From Rahnella sikkimica (lineage in GTDB: Bacteria > Pseudomonadota > Gammaproteobacteria > Enterobacterales > Enterobacteriaceae), in NCBI RefSeq assembly GCF_002951615.1, contig NZ_CP019062.1, forward strand, positions 2,046,001 to 2,110,000: a DNA stretch of 64,000 nucleotides, written 5' to 3'. How positions within the stretch are numbered: position 1 is the first letter of the stretch; each line of letters starts with the position of its first letter. The position numbers were made by a program, and so were the translations under genes. Positions 17,456 through 28,479 of this stretch are shown here, one piece after another. The notes beneath the pieces were generated by a model that saw nothing but the letters and a program-made list of their open reading frames with translations, was not told the DNA's origin and did no database searches.

Positions 17456-18838
17456 TTAGCGTAAAATAATCGCTTTGCAGTTTTTTCCTTTGATTTTCCC
17501 TTCCTGCAAACGTTGCAGGGCTTTCTTCGCGCTCTTCTGCCGGATGGCTACATAAGCGTGGATCGGGAACATATCAATTTTACCGACTTCCGCTGCAGTC
17601 AGCCCCGCATCACCGGTCAGTGCACCGAGAATATCGCCGGGACGGATTTTAGCTTTACGGCCACCGTCGATGCACAACGTGGCCATTTCAGGATCCAGCG
17701 CCACTGGCGTTGCCGCCAGCGCCTGTGCGGCAGGCTGCCAGGTAAACCGCTGACGGGTGTAATCTTCCAGCGCCGTTACGCGTGGCATTTCCTGCGGCGT
17801 CACCAGGCTGATAGCCAGACCGCTGGTTCCCGCACGTCCGGTACGGCCTACGCGGTGAACGTGGACTTCCGGATCGAAAGACAGTTCGTAGTTGATAACC
17901 AGACCTAACTGTTTGATGTCCAGCCCGCGCGCGGCAACGTCGGTCGCCACCAGCACACGGCAACTGCCGTTGGAGAAGCGCACCAGCACGCGGTCACGGT
18001 CACGCTGTTCCAGATCGCCGTTCAGCGCCAGCGCGCTGATCCCTTTGCTGCTCAGGGCATCATAAACGTCCTGACAGTCGCGTTTGGTATTACAGAACAC
18101 TACGCACGATGTCGGCTGATGCTGGTACAACACGCCAGCCAGCAAGGATAAACGCTGATGTTTATCGGCTTCGATGAAGACCTGTTTGATATCGGCCACA
18201 TCATCTTCGCCTTCAATTTCCACTTTCAGCGGCTCGCGCTGGAATTTGGAGCTGATGCGCTCAATGCCATCCGGGTAAGTCGCTGAGAACAGCAGCGTCT
18301 GGCGGGATTGCGGCGTATAGCTGACCACATCTTCGATATCTTCACTGAAACCCATGTCCAGCATGCGGTCGGCTTCATCGAGCACCAGCACTTTCAGATC
18401 GTCCAGCTTCAACGAGCCTTTGCGCAGGTGTTCCTGAATGCGGCCCGGCGTGCCGACCACAATGTGTGGCTGACGAACCAGCGATTCGTTCTGTGGGCCG
18501 ATAGACTGGCCACCGCAAAGGGTCAGGATTTTGATGTTCTGGGTAAAGCGCGCTAAACGACGTAATTCTTTACTGACCTGATCGGCCAGCTCGCGCGTCG
18601 GGCAAAGCACCAGCGCCTGCGCCACAAACTGTGAAACGGTGATGCTGTTCAGCAAACCAATGCCGAACGCGGCTGTTTTACCACTGCCGGTTTTAGCTTT
18701 GGCGCGGACGTCCTGACCTTGCAGGATAGCGGGCAAAGAGGCTTCCTGAATCGGGGTCATTTCGGTGTAACCCAGTTCATTCAGGTTAGAAAGTTGCTCA
18801 GCGGGCAATGTCAGGACAGAAAAGGAATGCGTGCTCAA
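17456..18838 (-). CDS. dbpA: ATP-dependent RNA helicase DbpA
   Basis: DEAD-box helicase that acts on 23S rRNA hairpin 92 in large-subunit assembly. 460 residues (E. coli 457). Visible: Q motif MTPIQEASLP, Walker A AKTGSGKT, PTRELADQ, VLDEADRMLD, SAT, and the helicase C motif HRVGRTGRAG. The C-terminal ~75 residues (CIDGGRKAKIRPGDILGALT and the following RRM-like part) form the DbpA-specific RNA-binding domain. Confidence 0.95.
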   Translation of the reverse strand: MSTHSFSVLTLPAEQLSNLNELGYTEMTPIQEASLPAILQGQDVRAKAKTGSGKTAAFGIGLLNSITVSQFVAQALVLCPTRELADQVSKELRRLARFTQNIKILTLCGGQSIGPQNESLVRQPHIVVGTPGRIQEHLRKGSLKLDDLKVLVLDEADRMLDMGFSEDIEDVVSYTPQSRQTLLFSATYPDGIERISSKFQREPLKVEIEGEDDVADIKQVFIEADKHQRLSLLAGVLYQHQPTSCVVFCNTKRDCQDVYDALSSKGISALALNGDLEQRDRDRVLVRFSNGSCRVLVATDVAARGLDIKQLGLVINYELSFDPEVHVHRVGRTGRAGTSGLAISLVTPQEMPRVTALEDYTRQRFTWQPAAQALAATPVALDPEMATLCIDGGRKAKIRPGDILGALTGDAGLTAAEVGKIDMFPIHAYVAIRQKSAKKALQRLQEGKIKGKNCKAIILR

Positions 18839-19010
18839 GGCGATAACTCTTTATGTGAGGCAAAAATCGGGGCAGCGACAGGAGATCTGGCGCCATGGTT
18901 TACTAAATGATAACAGAGACGCCCGCTGACTGCCTTAAACAGCCGAAAACGGAGCCAAAAAATCCTGTAAAGCGCCCCTCTGCGCACGCAGGGAATTTAT
19001 CAAACGCGCC

Positions 19011-19026
19011 GCGCAATCGTTTTCGT
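19011..19026. promoter_or_regulatory. PurR operator of purT
   Basis: GCGCAATCGTTTTCGT matches the 16-base PurR consensus ACGCAAACGTTTTCGT at 14 positions and lies 72 bases before the purT start. Repression by PurR with hypoxanthine/guanine is established for pur genes in enterobacteria. Confidence 0.75.
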
Positions 19027-19097
19027 CACAAAAAAAATCAGATATACTGCGCCCCGAAATTCCTACTTTCCTTCCTCAAAGATCTGGGTACGAAGCT

Positions 19098-20276
19098 ATG
19101 TTAACCATTGGTACTGCACTGCGCACCGGCGCAACCCGCGTCATGTTGTTAGGCTCTGGCGAGCTGGGTAAAGAAGTGGCGATCGAATGTCAGCGCCTGG
19201 GTCTTGAAGTGATCGCTGTCGATCGCTACGCGGATGCACCAGCGATGCAGGTCGCTCACCGCAGCCATGTCATTAATATGCTCGATGGCGACGCGCTGAA
19301 AGCCGTTATTGAAAGCGAACGCCCTGATTTTATTGTGCCGGAAATTGAAGCCATCGCCACCAGTATGTTGGTGGAGCTGGAAAAACAGGGCCATAACGTG
19401 GTGCCGTGCGCCGAAGCGACGCGTCTGACCATGAACCGCGAAGGTATCCGCCGTCTGGCCGCAGAAACCCTGAAACTCCCGACATCGACATATCAGTTTG
19501 CTGACGACGAAGCGTCTTTCCGTCAGGCCGTCGACGCAATCGGTTACCCGTGCATCATCAAGCCGGTAATGAGTTCATCCGGTAAAGGCCAAAGCCTGAT
19601 CCGCAGCGCCGAACAGTTACAGACGGCCTGGGATTATGCCCAGCAAGGTGGCCGTGCCGGTGGCGGGCGCATCATTGTTGAAGGTCTGGTGAAGTTTGAT
19701 TTTGAAATTACGCTGCTGACCATCAGCGCCATTGACGGCATTCATTTCTGCGCGCCCATCGGGCACCGTCAGGAAGATGGCGATTATCGCGAATCCTGGC
19801 AGCCACAACAGATGACCGAACTGGCATTGCAGCGCGCGAAAGACATCGCGGAAAGAGTGGTGAAAGCGCTGGGCGGTAAAGGCCTGTTTGGCGTTGAACT
19901 GTTCGTCTGCGGCGATGAAGTGATTTTCAGCGAAGTTTCACCGCGTCCGCACGATACCGGAATGGTCACGCTGATTTCTCAGGATCTGTCCGAATTTGCC
20001 CTGCACGTTCGCGCTTTCTTAGGCTTGCCGGTCGGGAAAATCCGCCAGTTTGGCCCGTCGGCTTCGGCCGTTATTCTGCCGGAACTGACCAGCCACAACG
20101 TTTCTTTCAGCGGGCTGGAAAACGCGCTGACCGGTTTCAACCAGATCCGTCTGTTCGGTAAGCCGGAAATCAGCGGTAAACGCCGTCTGGGCGTGGCGCT
20201 GGCGATTGCCGATAACGTCGAAGACGCGGTTGAGCAGGCGAAACAGGCTGCGGCGGCGATTGTCGTTAAAGGCTGA
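19098..20276 (+). CDS. purT: formate-dependent phosphoribosylglycinamide formyltransferase PurT
   Basis: ATP-grasp enzyme that makes formyl-GAR from GAR, formate and ATP, an alternative to PurN in purine synthesis. 392 residues, the E. coli length. N-terminal Rossmann-like part with [23 protein letters not shown]-binding segment [15 protein letters not shown], metal-binding [20 protein letters not shown]. Preceded by a PurR box and followed by a terminator, so it is a single-gene unit. Confidence 0.96.
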   Translation: MLTIGTALRTGATRVMLLGSGELGKEVAIECQRLGLEVIAVDRYADAPAMQVAHRSHVINMLDGDALKAVIESERPDFIVPEIEAIATSMLVELEKQGHNVVPCAEATRLTMNREGIRRLAAETLKLPTSTYQFADDEASFRQAVDAIGYPCIIKPVMSSSGKGQSLIRSAEQLQTAWDYAQQGGRAGGGRIIVEGLVKFDFEITLLTISAIDGIHFCAPIGHRQEDGDYRESWQPQQMTELALQRAKDIAERVVKALGGKGLFGVELFVCGDEVIFSEVSPRPHDTGMVTLISQDLSEFALHVRAFLGLPVGKIRQFGPSASAVILPELTSHNVSFSGLENALTGFNQIRLFGKPEISGKRRLGVALAIADNVEDAVEQAKQAAAAIVVKG

Positions 20277-20292
20277 TGCCTGGATAAAGATG

Positions 20293-20329
20293 AAAAAAAA
20301 CCGGACTCCGCAAAGGGCCCGGTTTTTTT
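20293..20329 (+). terminator. purT terminator
   Basis: Stem AACCGG / CCGGTT inside A- and T-runs, shortly after the purT stop. Confidence 0.65.
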
Positions 20330-20360
20330 ATGCCTGATAAGTGCTTATCAGGGTAGAAAT

Positions 20361-20540
20361 TTACTCATCTTCGTCATCAAAGATAACGGTCACGCGATCG
20401 CCTTTGTGCGTTTCGCGGATTTCTGCTGCTACGGTTGCAATGGCTTCGCCACTGCTCATCCCGTTTTCCATTAACTGGCGGATACGATCGGCGGCCTGTT
20501 CTTGTTCGGAATGTGATAATGAAGGCATACCTGTCAGCAT
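20361..20540 (-). CDS. yoaH: YoaH family small protein (UPF0181)
   Basis: 59 residues, the E. coli YoaH length. Begins [17 protein letters not shown], contains [19 protein letters not shown] and ends FDDEDE, as in the UPF0181 family. It is divergent from pabB, with AATCTCCC (GGGAGATT on its own strand) before the start. Function unknown; it is probably a small helical cytoplasmic protein. Confidence 0.92.
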   Translation of the reverse strand: MLTGMPSLSHSEQEQAADRIRQLMENGMSSGEAIATVAAEIRETHKGDRVTVIFDDEDE

Positions 20541-20701
20541 GGGAGATTCCTGTTGTACGTTAAATCGGCCCGCAGGCTGCGGGGTTGCACAGTATACGCC
20601 TTATTGATGCAAATCGCCTGCGCTGCTTTCAGGCAGCCGATTCTATGTTAGGATCGGTGCTCTGCTACGTTTTAATTGCGCCCGAGAAGCTCATACCTGC
20701 C

Positions 20702-22075
20702 ATGCAATCCATCCGGTCCGTGAATTTTCATTCTTTGCCGTATCATCCCGATGCGCTGTCTGAGCAATTTTCTGCGCTCTCAGCGTTGCCATGGGCCATG
20801 CTTTTGCATTCCGGTGCTGCGCAGCATCAGCACAATCGTTTTGATATTATGGTCGCGGATCCGCTGATCACGCTGACGACGCGCGGTGATATCACGCAGG
20901 TTGAACAAAACGGTGAAATGACGTCGCGGAAAGACGATCCATTTGCCCTGCTGCAAGAATACCTGTCAGCATCCGGTTTGCAGGCGGAAAGCTCGCCTGA
21001 TTTCCCGTTTTTGGGCGGCGCGCTGGGCCTGTTTGGCTATGATTTAGGGCGGCGCATTGAAACATTGCCTGACACCGCAAAACAGGATATTGCCCTGCCG
21101 GATATGGCGGTCGGTATTTATGACTGGGCGCTGATCGCCGATCATCATCTGCAACGTCTGACGCTGGTTTGCCACCATGATATTGCTGACCGCCTGCACT
21201 GGCTGACGCAGCAACAGGCCGCGGTCGTGCAACCCTTCAGCCTGAAAGCGCCGTGGCAGTCCAACATGACCCGCAAAGAATACGGTGCCAAATTCCGCCA
21301 GATTCAGGAATACATTCACGACGGCGATTGCTATCAGATTAACCTCGCACAGCGATTTTCGACGCACTATTCCGGTGACGAGTGGCAGGCATTTTTACGG
21401 CTGAACAAGGCGAACCGGGCACCCTTCTCGGCGTTTCTGCGTTTGCCTGAAAACACGGTAATCAGCCTGTCGCCAGAGCGTTTCATCTGGCTAAAAGACC
21501 ATCAGATCCAGACGCGCCCGATTAAAGGGACGTTGCCGCGCAGTGAAGATCCCGCAGAAGATACGCGTCAGGCTGGGCGGCTGGCGGCATCGGAAAAAGA
21601 TCGCGCGGAAAATCTGATGATCGTCGACTTGTTGCGAAATGACATTGGCCGCGTTGCCACGCCGGGCAGCGTACGCGTTCCCGAATTATTTAAAGTCGAG
21701 CCCTTCCCGGCGGTTCATCATCTGGTCAGCACGATAACCGCAGAATTACCGGACAAGTGCCACGCCAGCGCGTTGCTGCGCGCGTGTTTCCCCGGCGGTT
21801 CAATTACCGGCGCGCCGAAAGTCCGCGCGATGGAAATCATCGAAGAACTTGAACCCCAAAGGCGTAACGGCTATTGCGGCAGCATTGCGTACATCAGTTG
21901 CTGCGGCACAATGGACAGCAATATCACCATCCGCACCTTGCTGACGGCGGGCGGGAAAATTTACTGTTGGGCAGGCGGCGGGATTGTGGCTGACAGTCAG
22001 GAACAGGCAGAATATCAGGAAACCTTCGATAAAATTGCCCGCATATTGCCGCAGTTAGGAGACGTTCAGCCGTGA
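20702..22075 (+). CDS. pabB: aminodeoxychorismate synthase component I
   Basis: Makes 4-amino-4-deoxychorismate from chorismate and ammonia (with PabA) for folate synthesis. 457 residues from ATG 20702 (E. coli 453); the open frame continues upstream, but [10 protein letters not shown] then aligns properly with PabB. Visible chorismate-enzyme motifs: [39 protein letters not shown] and [10 protein letters not shown]. Its stop overlaps the start of nudL by 4 bases, so the two are coupled. Confidence 0.95.
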   Translation: MQSIRSVNFHSLPYHPDALSEQFSALSALPWAMLLHSGAAQHQHNRFDIMVADPLITLTTRGDITQVEQNGEMTSRKDDPFALLQEYLSASGLQAESSPDFPFLGGALGLFGYDLGRRIETLPDTAKQDIALPDMAVGIYDWALIADHHLQRLTLVCHHDIADRLHWLTQQQAAVVQPFSLKAPWQSNMTRKEYGAKFRQIQEYIHDGDCYQINLAQRFSTHYSGDEWQAFLRLNKANRAPFSAFLRLPENTVISLSPERFIWLKDHQIQTRPIKGTLPRSEDPAEDTRQAGRLAASEKDRAENLMIVDLLRNDIGRVATPGSVRVPELFKVEPFPAVHHLVSTITAELPDKCHASALLRACFPGGSITGAPKVRAMEIIEELEPQRRNGYCGSIAYISCCGTMDSNITIRTLLTAGGKIYCWAGGGIVADSQEQAEYQETFDKIARILPQLGDVQP

Positions 22076-22674
22076 CTTTGCTGGAACAGCGCGCACGCGT
22101 ACAGACCTTTTCACCCGCCGTGGAAGATTTCATCCTGCGTTTTCAGTTGCAGCAACCGCGTTTGCCTGCGCCGGCATTGCGCGGAACCCGTCATGCCGCC
22201 GTGTTAATTCCGATTATCTGCCGGAAAGAACCGACAATTCTGCTGACACGCCGTTCCGATCAATTGCGCAAACACCCCGGTCAGGTCGCCTTTCCCGGCG
22301 GTGCGGCCGATGCAACGGATGCCTCGATAATTGCCACCGCGCTGCGCGAAGCTCAGGAAGAAGTCGCTATTGAGCCGGGACAGGTTCACGTTTTAGGCAC
22401 GCTTTCACCGCAGGACAGCAGCAGCGGTTTTCAGGTGACGCCGGTTGTCGGGCTGTTGCCGGTCGATGTGACATTCCATCCGGCAGAAGATGAAGTCGCC
22501 GAGCTGTTTGAAATGCCCTTGCAGGAAGCGTTTGATCTTGCCCGCTATCACACTCTGGATATTCATCGCAGAGGCATCCATCACCGGGTGTATTTATCCT
22601 GGTATCAGCAGCAATTTGTCTGGGGACTCACGGCTGCGATCCTCCGTCAGCTCGCCCGGCAGGTTGAAGCCTGA
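22072..22674 (+). CDS. nudL: Nudix CoA/nucleotide pyrophosphatase NudL
   Basis: 200 residues (E. coli NudL/YeaB 192). Nudix box with [12 protein letters not shown] and [11 protein letters not shown], preceded by the UPF0035 signature [18 protein letters not shown] that marks CoA-type pyrophosphatases. GTG start in the GTGA overlap with pabB. The pabB-nudL-sdaA order is that of E. coli. Confidence 0.93.
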   Translation: MTLLEQRARVQTFSPAVEDFILRFQLQQPRLPAPALRGTRHAAVLIPIICRKEPTILLTRRSDQLRKHPGQVAFPGGAADATDASIIATALREAQEEVAIEPGQVHVLGTLSPQDSSSGFQVTPVVGLLPVDVTFHPAEDEVAELFEMPLQEAFDLARYHTLDIHRRGIHHRVYLSWYQQQFVWGLTAAILRQLARQVEA

Positions 22675-22773
22675 GCCCGCTAATTACATTCCGATCACAC
22701 TTTTGCATCAAATAAGTTTATTTCATGCGAAAAATGAAACTTTTGCCCATCAGGCCTTTTAAACTATAGAGTG

Positions 22774-22795
22774 AGCCACAAGTTAAGTTGTGGCT
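22774..22795 (+). promoter_or_regulatory. hairpin in the sdaA leader
   Basis: Perfect 8-base stem AGCCACAA / TTGTGGCT with loop GTTAAG, 48 bases before the sdaA start. No T-run follows, so a leader structure is more likely than a terminator. Confidence 0.45.
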
Positions 22796-22842
22796 GTCAG
22801 GGATCCCGTTCCCTGCCGTAATTCATTACAGGAGTATTCGAC

Positions 22843-24207
22843 GTGATTAGCGTTTTCGACATGTTCAAGGTCGGGATTGGCCCTTCCAGTTCCCATACTT
22901 TGGGCCCGATGAAAGCCGGGAAACAGTTCGCTGATGACCTGCTCGAAAAGGGCATGATGCCTGCCGTTACGCGTGTCGCCGTGGACGTTTTTGGTTCTCT
23001 GTCTCTGACAGGCAAGGGCCACCACACAGATATCGCCATTATTTTAGGTCTGGCGGGTAACCAGCCAGATACCGTCGACATCGACGGCATTCCCCATTTT
23101 ATTCGCGACGTTGAGCAGCGTCAGCGTTTACCGCTGGGTGAAACTCAGCACGAAGTTGATTTTCCGCGCGACACTGGCATGGTGTTTCGCGGTGAGAATT
23201 TGCCGCGCCATGAAAATGCGATGCAAATTCATGCCTTTGCGGGTGACAAAATGATTTACAGCAAAACCTACTACTCCGTCGGTGGAGGTTTTATTGTTGA
23301 TGACGAGCATTTCGGTCAGCCGGTACTGGATGAAGTGACGGTGCCTTACAGCTTTAATTCGGCCAGCGAAATGCTGGCAAAATGTAAGGAAACGGGCCTT
23401 TCGCTGTCAGGCCTTATGATGAAAAATGAGCTTGCTCAGCACAGCAAACAGGACATCGAGCAGTATTTCGAGAAAATCTGGCACACCATGCAGGCCTGTA
23501 TCGACCGTGGTCTGAATACGGAAGGCGTTCTGCCTGGCCCGCTGCGCGTTCCGCGTCGCGCTTCCGCCCTGCGCAGAATGCTGGTGTCTAACGATCAACT
23601 CTCAAAAGACCCGATGAATGTGATCGACTGGGTGAACATGTTTGCTCTGGCTGTGAACGAAGAAAATGCGGCGGGCGGGCGCGTAGTGACTGCGCCGACC
23701 AACGGTGCCTGCGGGATTGTTCCGGCGGTGCTGGCCTACTATGACAAGTATATACAGTCCGTCAGCCCGGATATTTACCTGCGCTATTTCCTGACCTCCG
23801 GCGCGATTGGCATTCTCTACAAAATGAATGCGTCAATTTCCGGTGCGGAAGTCGGCTGCCAGGGCGAAGTCGGTGTGGCCTGTTCAATGGCGGCTGCGGG
23901 CCTGACAGAATTGCTGGGCGGCAGCCCGGAACAGGTGTGCGTGGCGGCTGAAATTGGTATGGAACACAATCTGGGCCTAACCTGCGATCCGGTTGCCGGG
24001 CAGGTTCAGGTTCCGTGCATCGAACGTAACGCGATTGCTTCCGTAAAAGCCATCAACGCCGCACGTATGGCCTTGCGCCGGACCAGTGAGCCTCGTGTTT
24101 CGCTGGATAAAGTGATTGAGACGATGTACGAAACCGGCAAAGATATGAACGCCAAGTATCGCGAAACGTCCCGTGGCGGATTAGCCATTAAGGTACAGTG
24201 CGACTGA
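22843..24207 (+). CDS. sdaA: L-serine deaminase I
   Basis: Iron-sulfur L-serine ammonia-lyase, serine to pyruvate and ammonia, cytoplasmic. 454 residues, the E. coli length. [16 protein letters not shown] marks the N-terminal beta domain. The cluster Cys residues are in [18 protein letters not shown] and [19 protein letters not shown] start with AGGAG upstream. Followed by a cyclic-di-GMP phosphodiesterase, as in E. coli (sdaA-pdeD). Confidence 0.96.
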   Translation: MISVFDMFKVGIGPSSSHTLGPMKAGKQFADDLLEKGMMPAVTRVAVDVFGSLSLTGKGHHTDIAIILGLAGNQPDTVDIDGIPHFIRDVEQRQRLPLGETQHEVDFPRDTGMVFRGENLPRHENAMQIHAFAGDKMIYSKTYYSVGGGFIVDDEHFGQPVLDEVTVPYSFNSASEMLAKCKETGLSLSGLMMKNELAQHSKQDIEQYFEKIWHTMQACIDRGLNTEGVLPGPLRVPRRASALRRMLVSNDQLSKDPMNVIDWVNMFALAVNEENAAGGRVVTAPTNGACGIVPAVLAYYDKYIQSVSPDIYLRYFLTSGAIGILYKMNASISGAEVGCQGEVGVACSMAAAGLTELLGGSPEQVCVAAEIGMEHNLGLTCDPVAGQVQVPCIERNAIASVKAINAARMALRRTSEPRVSLDKVIETMYETGKDMNAKYRETSRGGLAIKVQCD

Positions 24208-24663
24208 TTCCGTACGGGATTTGTTCGTGTTTCTGCGGCGGCGGGTTGCCCCCCTTTTAGCCCGTTTGCCGCAGGAAATACCACGCGGGTGGAAGCAGGT
24301 AGCAATAAAACCTTCGGTAACAACAACCTGTTGTATTATCAATACATAATGGTACTGACACTTGCATTCTACCCTGCAGGTACGGCATGCTGATTTCCGC
24401 CTGATTTTCCCGTTCAGAGAACCTCTCTATAACATCGAAAATACATGCCTGAGATGAGCAGGGAAAATCACGTGACAACGTCTCTGATAGAGATTTTCTT
24501 TGTTTTTTACCGAGAAAAATAGGGAGTTTTCTACAACACAGGCTGAGCGGCCGGAGATTTACAGCTACTATCAATAATAACAAAACGGCTGTTACGCATC
24601 GGTAAACCTTTAAAAATAATAATTTTGAGCCTGCTCTTAACACGGGATACAAGGATTAGAACG
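24208..24663. other. intergenic region sdaA-pdeD, no gene
   Basis: About 455 bases. Just after sdaA, 24230-24280 forms an imperfect GC-rich hairpin (TTTCTGCGGC with GCCGCAGGAAA) without a clean T-run, a possible sdaA terminator. I see no convincing open frame or RNA gene in the rest, which presumably carries the pdeD promoter. Confidence 0.5.
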
Positions 24664-26256
24664 ATGCTGTTCTCCCAGACCGGACTTGCGAGGTATCGTT
24701 ACTATCGCATTGCGCTCGCTTGCGCATTGGGGGTATGTACGCTGCTTCTGACACTGGGCATTCGTATTTACGAACAAGCTCAGGTCATCGCCGAAGACCA
24801 ACAACGCGTGGCTATTCATACCGTTGAAAAACTGGAGAAATTACTCGACCCGGCCTCGCCAGCCGGAAGAGCGATTCCTATCGACCAGACTCTTAGCTGC
24901 AATGCGCTGCAACCGGTGATGCAACAAACGGTCGCCCGAATGCAAACGTTGCGATCCATCAGCCTTGTCAGTAATGGTACGATTACTTGTTCAAGCCTGA
25001 TTGGTGCTTTGGATCTCAATTTCAATAAAACACTGCCTTCCCTGGCTCAGGGCAAAACGCAGCTTGATCTGCGCGCTTCAAAATGGAGCCGGGTGGATGC
25101 CCCGACGCTGGTACTCTGGCAACCAACAACGCCGGATAATCTCAACGGCGAACTGTTTGTTTATAACATCGGTATTTTGTCGAACTTCCTGCTTGAGCCC
25201 CAACTGCCTTACGCCGCCCACATCGTGTTAAACGTTGGAAATCAAAACCTCGAATATGGCAGTGATACGATTGTGGAAACCAGCGATCTCCCGCACCCTG
25301 CGCTGCTGAGCGTCAGCTCTGATAAGTACGATTTTTCCGTTTCACTCTTTGGCGAAGAAGCCAGCGATTTAGCCTGGAATGAACTTTTCACTCATCTGCC
25401 TCTCTCTTTGTTGATCAGTCTGCTGACCGCCACCGCCGTTTATCTGCTCTCCGGCAGCCGGATCAGTCTGGCCTATCCGATCAGTCACGGGATTTCGCAC
25501 CGCGAATTTAAGGTGTATTGCCAGCCGATCATTAACAGTACAGATGGCCGCTGTATCGGCGTGGAAACCCTGATGCGCTGGAAGAATCGCCGCCAGGAAT
25601 GGGTGTCGCCCGATGTCTTTATTCCGCTTGCCGAACAACATGGTTTGATCATTTCGCTCACGCGATACCTGATTCAGACCGTTGCCAATAATCTGGAAGT
25701 GTTCCCTGCCACGCCGGGCTTTTACGTCAGTATTAATGTCGCGGCACAGCATTTTAATAACATGGAAATTGTGGATGACATCCGCACGTTGTGGCTCCCG
25801 GCGCAGCCTTCAGTTTCCCTGATGCTGGAACTGACGGAACGAACCCGTTTGCAGGAGTTACGTGCTGCTGAAATTTCGCAACTGAAAGAAATGGGCATTC
25901 TGCTGGCTATTGACGATTTCGGCACGGGCCACAGCTCGCTGAGTTATCTCAAAACCCTGAACCCAGACGTACTTAAAATTGATCAGGCTTTCACCGCGTC
26001 GATTGGCACGGATGCAATTAACGCGACGGTCACCGATACGATTATTACGCTGGCGCAGCGCCTGAATCTGAAGCTGATTGCTGAAGGCGTGGAAACGCGT
26101 GAGCAGGTGGAGTACCTGCGTCAGCGTAAAGTCGATTCATTGCAGGGTTACTATTTTGCCCGCCCGATGCCGATTGAAGTCTTTCCTATCTGGCTTGAGC
26201 GCTATAACAAATCGACGCAAATCATCACACTGCGGGAAGAAACCAAACCAGCCTGA
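24664..26256 (+). CDS. pdeD: cyclic-di-GMP phosphodiesterase with CSS-motif sensor (PdeD/YoaD type)
   Basis: 530 residues (E. coli YoaD/PdeD 532). Two membrane helices (about 13-33 and 236-256) flank a periplasmic CSS-motif domain with the redox Cys in LSCNALQ and TITCSSLIG. The C-terminal EAL domain keeps the metal and catalytic residues: E in VETLMRW (so ETL rather than EAL), N in SINVAAQ, LELTER, AIDDFGTGHSSLSYL, LKID and AEGVET, so it should hydrolyse c-di-GMP. ATG 24664 chosen, 8 bases after AAGGA. Confidence 0.9.
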   Translation: MLFSQTGLARYRYYRIALACALGVCTLLLTLGIRIYEQAQVIAEDQQRVAIHTVEKLEKLLDPASPAGRAIPIDQTLSCNALQPVMQQTVARMQTLRSISLVSNGTITCSSLIGALDLNFNKTLPSLAQGKTQLDLRASKWSRVDAPTLVLWQPTTPDNLNGELFVYNIGILSNFLLEPQLPYAAHIVLNVGNQNLEYGSDTIVETSDLPHPALLSVSSDKYDFSVSLFGEEASDLAWNELFTHLPLSLLISLLTATAVYLLSGSRISLAYPISHGISHREFKVYCQPIINSTDGRCIGVETLMRWKNRRQEWVSPDVFIPLAEQHGLIISLTRYLIQTVANNLEVFPATPGFYVSINVAAQHFNNMEIVDDIRTLWLPAQPSVSLMLELTERTRLQELRAAEISQLKEMGILLAIDDFGTGHSSLSYLKTLNPDVLKIDQAFTASIGTDAINATVTDTIITLAQRLNLKLIAEGVETREQVEYLRQRKVDSLQGYYFARPMPIEVFPIWLERYNKSTQIITLREETKPA

Positions 26257-26281
26257 TGCACAGGCGCTGAATTCAGACCAT

Positions 26282-26309
26282 AAAAAACGGCGACCGGAGT
26301 CGCCGTTTT
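26282..26309. terminator. terminator between convergent pdeD and yoaE
   Basis: Stem AAAACGGCGAC / GTCGCCGTTTT with a 4-base loop; serves both convergent genes. Confidence 0.8.
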
Positions 26310-26326
26310 CACGCAAGCAGAACCGG

Positions 26327-27886
26327 TTACTGTTCCTGCTCCCAGTCATGCTCTGACTTAATGCGTGTAATGCGCACACGCTCAATGCGGTATTCCGACA
26401 CGTTCAGAATCTCAAACCGCAGTGAAGCCATTTCAATCACTTCACCCGCCACCGGCATCTGCCCGGACTTCGACAGCAATAAACCTGCCAGTGAAGTGAA
26501 ATCATCGTCGGGGCTGACCAGCGTATTCACATCAAGGACTTGCTGTAACAGGTGCAAATCGGTGCCACCTTTGGCGATCCACGATTCACCGTCAGCAATA
26601 ACGTCCGGTGTTTCATCTTCGTCCGGGAACTCGCCCGCAATGGCTTCCAGCACATCGAGCGGCGTCACCAGCCCCTGAATCACACCAAACTCGTTACTCA
26701 CCACCACCAGACGACCTTTCGCTTTACGCAAAACAGCCAGCAGATTGATGACGTCCATAGTTTCCGGCACCACAATCGGCGGCGTTTTTTCCGCAAATGC
26801 CACGATGTTTTCACCGTTTTCCAGCACAACCAGCAGGTCTTTCGCACGAACGACCCCGATGACGTCATCCAGAGAATGACGGCAGATTGGGAATAAACTG
26901 TGCGGTGTATCCAGCAACTGACGACGAATTTCAGCCGGTGACTGTTCACAGTCTACCCATGAGATTTCGGTTCGCGGGGTCATTACGCTACGCAGAGTGC
27001 GCGATGCCAGCGTCAGTACGCCGGTGATCATGTGCCGTTCTTCTTCGGCAAATGTCTCGCCCGCCGGTAACACATCGCCCGCCGGTTCATCTTCATGCTG
27101 ATTCTGGCGTTTCCCGCCCATCAGGCGTTGAATTGCCTCGGCGGTACGTTCACGCATCGGCCTGTTTGACTGACTTTTCAGGAAGTTGCGGCGCGCAATC
27201 TGGTTGAACAGTTCAATCAGAATCGAGAAACCAATCGCGGCGTACAGATAGCCTTTAGGAATATGGAAGCCAAATCCTTCTGCAATCAGACTCAGGCCGA
27301 TCATCAGCAGGAAGCTCAGACACAGCACAACAACCGTCGGATGGTTATTCACGAAACGCGTCAGTGACTTAGACGCCAGTAACATGACGCCCATGGCGAT
27401 CACAACCGCCGTCATCATGACAGCCAGGTTGTTTACCATGCCGACGGCCGTAATCACGGCATCGAGTGAGAACACCGCATCAAGGACGACAATCTGTGCG
27501 ACGACCGACCAGAAACTGGCATAGCCCCGGTTCTGCGTTCCCTGTTCGTCGTGCCCTTCCAGCCGCTCGTGCAGCTCGGTCGTGGCTTTAAACAGCAGGA
27601 ACAGACCACCGACCAGCAGGATCAGGTCACGTCCGGAGAAACTGAACTGCGCAATGCTGAACAGCGGCGTGGTCAGTTTGACCATCCACGAGATCAAAGA
27701 AAGCAAGCCAAGTCGCATAATCAGCGCCAGCGACAGGCCGATAATACGGGCTTTATCGCGCTGTTTAGGCGGCAGTTTATCGGCAAGAATGGCAATAAAT
27801 ACAAGGTTGTCGATACCCAGAACAATTTCCAGGACGACAAGCGTCAACAAACCGACCCATATTGAAGGGTCCATCAGAAATTCCAT
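26327..27886 (-). CDS. yoaE: TerC/CBS/CorC-HlyC domain inner membrane protein YoaE
   Basis: 519 residues (E. coli YoaE 518). The N-terminal ~230 residues form a TerC-type membrane domain ([32 protein letters not shown]). It is followed by a CBS pair (about 295-420; [23 protein letters not shown]) and a CorC_HlyC domain at the end. TerC-type proteins have been linked to metal ion export, mainly Mn; the substrate here is not known. Confidence 0.92.
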   Translation of the reverse strand: MEFLMDPSIWVGLLTLVVLEIVLGIDNLVFIAILADKLPPKQRDKARIIGLSLALIMRLGLLSLISWMVKLTTPLFSIAQFSFSGRDLILLVGGLFLLFKATTELHERLEGHDEQGTQNRGYASFWSVVAQIVVLDAVFSLDAVITAVGMVNNLAVMMTAVVIAMGVMLLASKSLTRFVNNHPTVVVLCLSFLLMIGLSLIAEGFGFHIPKGYLYAAIGFSILIELFNQIARRNFLKSQSNRPMRERTAEAIQRLMGGKRQNQHEDEPAGDVLPAGETFAEEERHMITGVLTLASRTLRSVMTPRTEISWVDCEQSPAEIRRQLLDTPHSLFPICRHSLDDVIGVVRAKDLLVVLENGENIVAFAEKTPPIVVPETMDVINLLAVLRKAKGRLVVVSNEFGVIQGLVTPLDVLEAIAGEFPDEDETPDVIADGESWIAKGGTDLHLLQQVLDVNTLVSPDDDFTSLAGLLLSKSGQMPVAGEVIEMASLRFEILNVSEYRIERVRITRIKSEHDWEQEQ

Positions 27887-28272
27887 GTCAGACTCCGCAA
27901 TGAGTTAAAGAAAAAAGACGCAAAGAAACGCAATTCGCTGAGCTGTCAGTAGCCCGGCAAACTTTTTTTACTGCAAAATTGGCAGATGAAAGCGGTTTCA
28001 GTGCGGCAAAAATCAGGCCCATTGGGGCGGATTTGCCGGTGATCATGAGGTGAAAAAGCGAAGAATAGTGACGTCGGTGACAGTCCATAGGGAGGGCTGA
28101 GGCCCGGTACTCCTGTTCAATTATTGGGAAAATTACTCTATCAGGAATGATTATATGAAGAAAGTATGATTTTTTACCTTCAGCATCATCCTGTAACAAC
28201 TATGCTGTTTTATTACCCACGTGAAAGCGTATTCACATTACGTCGTTGAATAACGGACAGTCGTCACAAAAA

Positions 28273-28296
28273 TTATTTTTTCGCACACTAAAATAA
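28273..28296. promoter_or_regulatory. putative Mlc/NagC operator upstream of manXYZ
   Basis: Inverted repeat TTATTTT - 10 bases - AAAATAA, about 185 bases before manX, resembling Mlc/NagC sites known to control manXYZ in E. coli. The whole 27887-28479 gap has no gene; a GTGAA-N6-TTCAC dyad at 28220-28235 is a second possible regulator site. Confidence 0.5.
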
Positions 28297-28479
28297 ATCA
28301 CGTCGCACAACCTGTTGAGGTTCTGCAGTTTTACTGTTTAGCCGTCTTATCAGAAGTTAAGGAAAGATCAGTTACGCAGGGAGTGCCCTGTCCGTCTCAG
28401 GAATAAAAACGGGCGGACATCATCAGCACCATTACTTATGTGCATAACTCTTTCCAAGAGTTAACAGAGGAGGTAGCGA

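Noticed and set aside
18907..19104. 65-codon plus-strand frame before purT
   Set aside because: It spans the PurR operator and purT promoter, has no ribosome site and no recognisable protein.
28220..28235. CRP site upstream of manX
   Set aside because: GTGAA-N6-TTCAC is a dyad, but TGTGA and TCACA are not in CRP spacing (8 instead of 6 bases between them).
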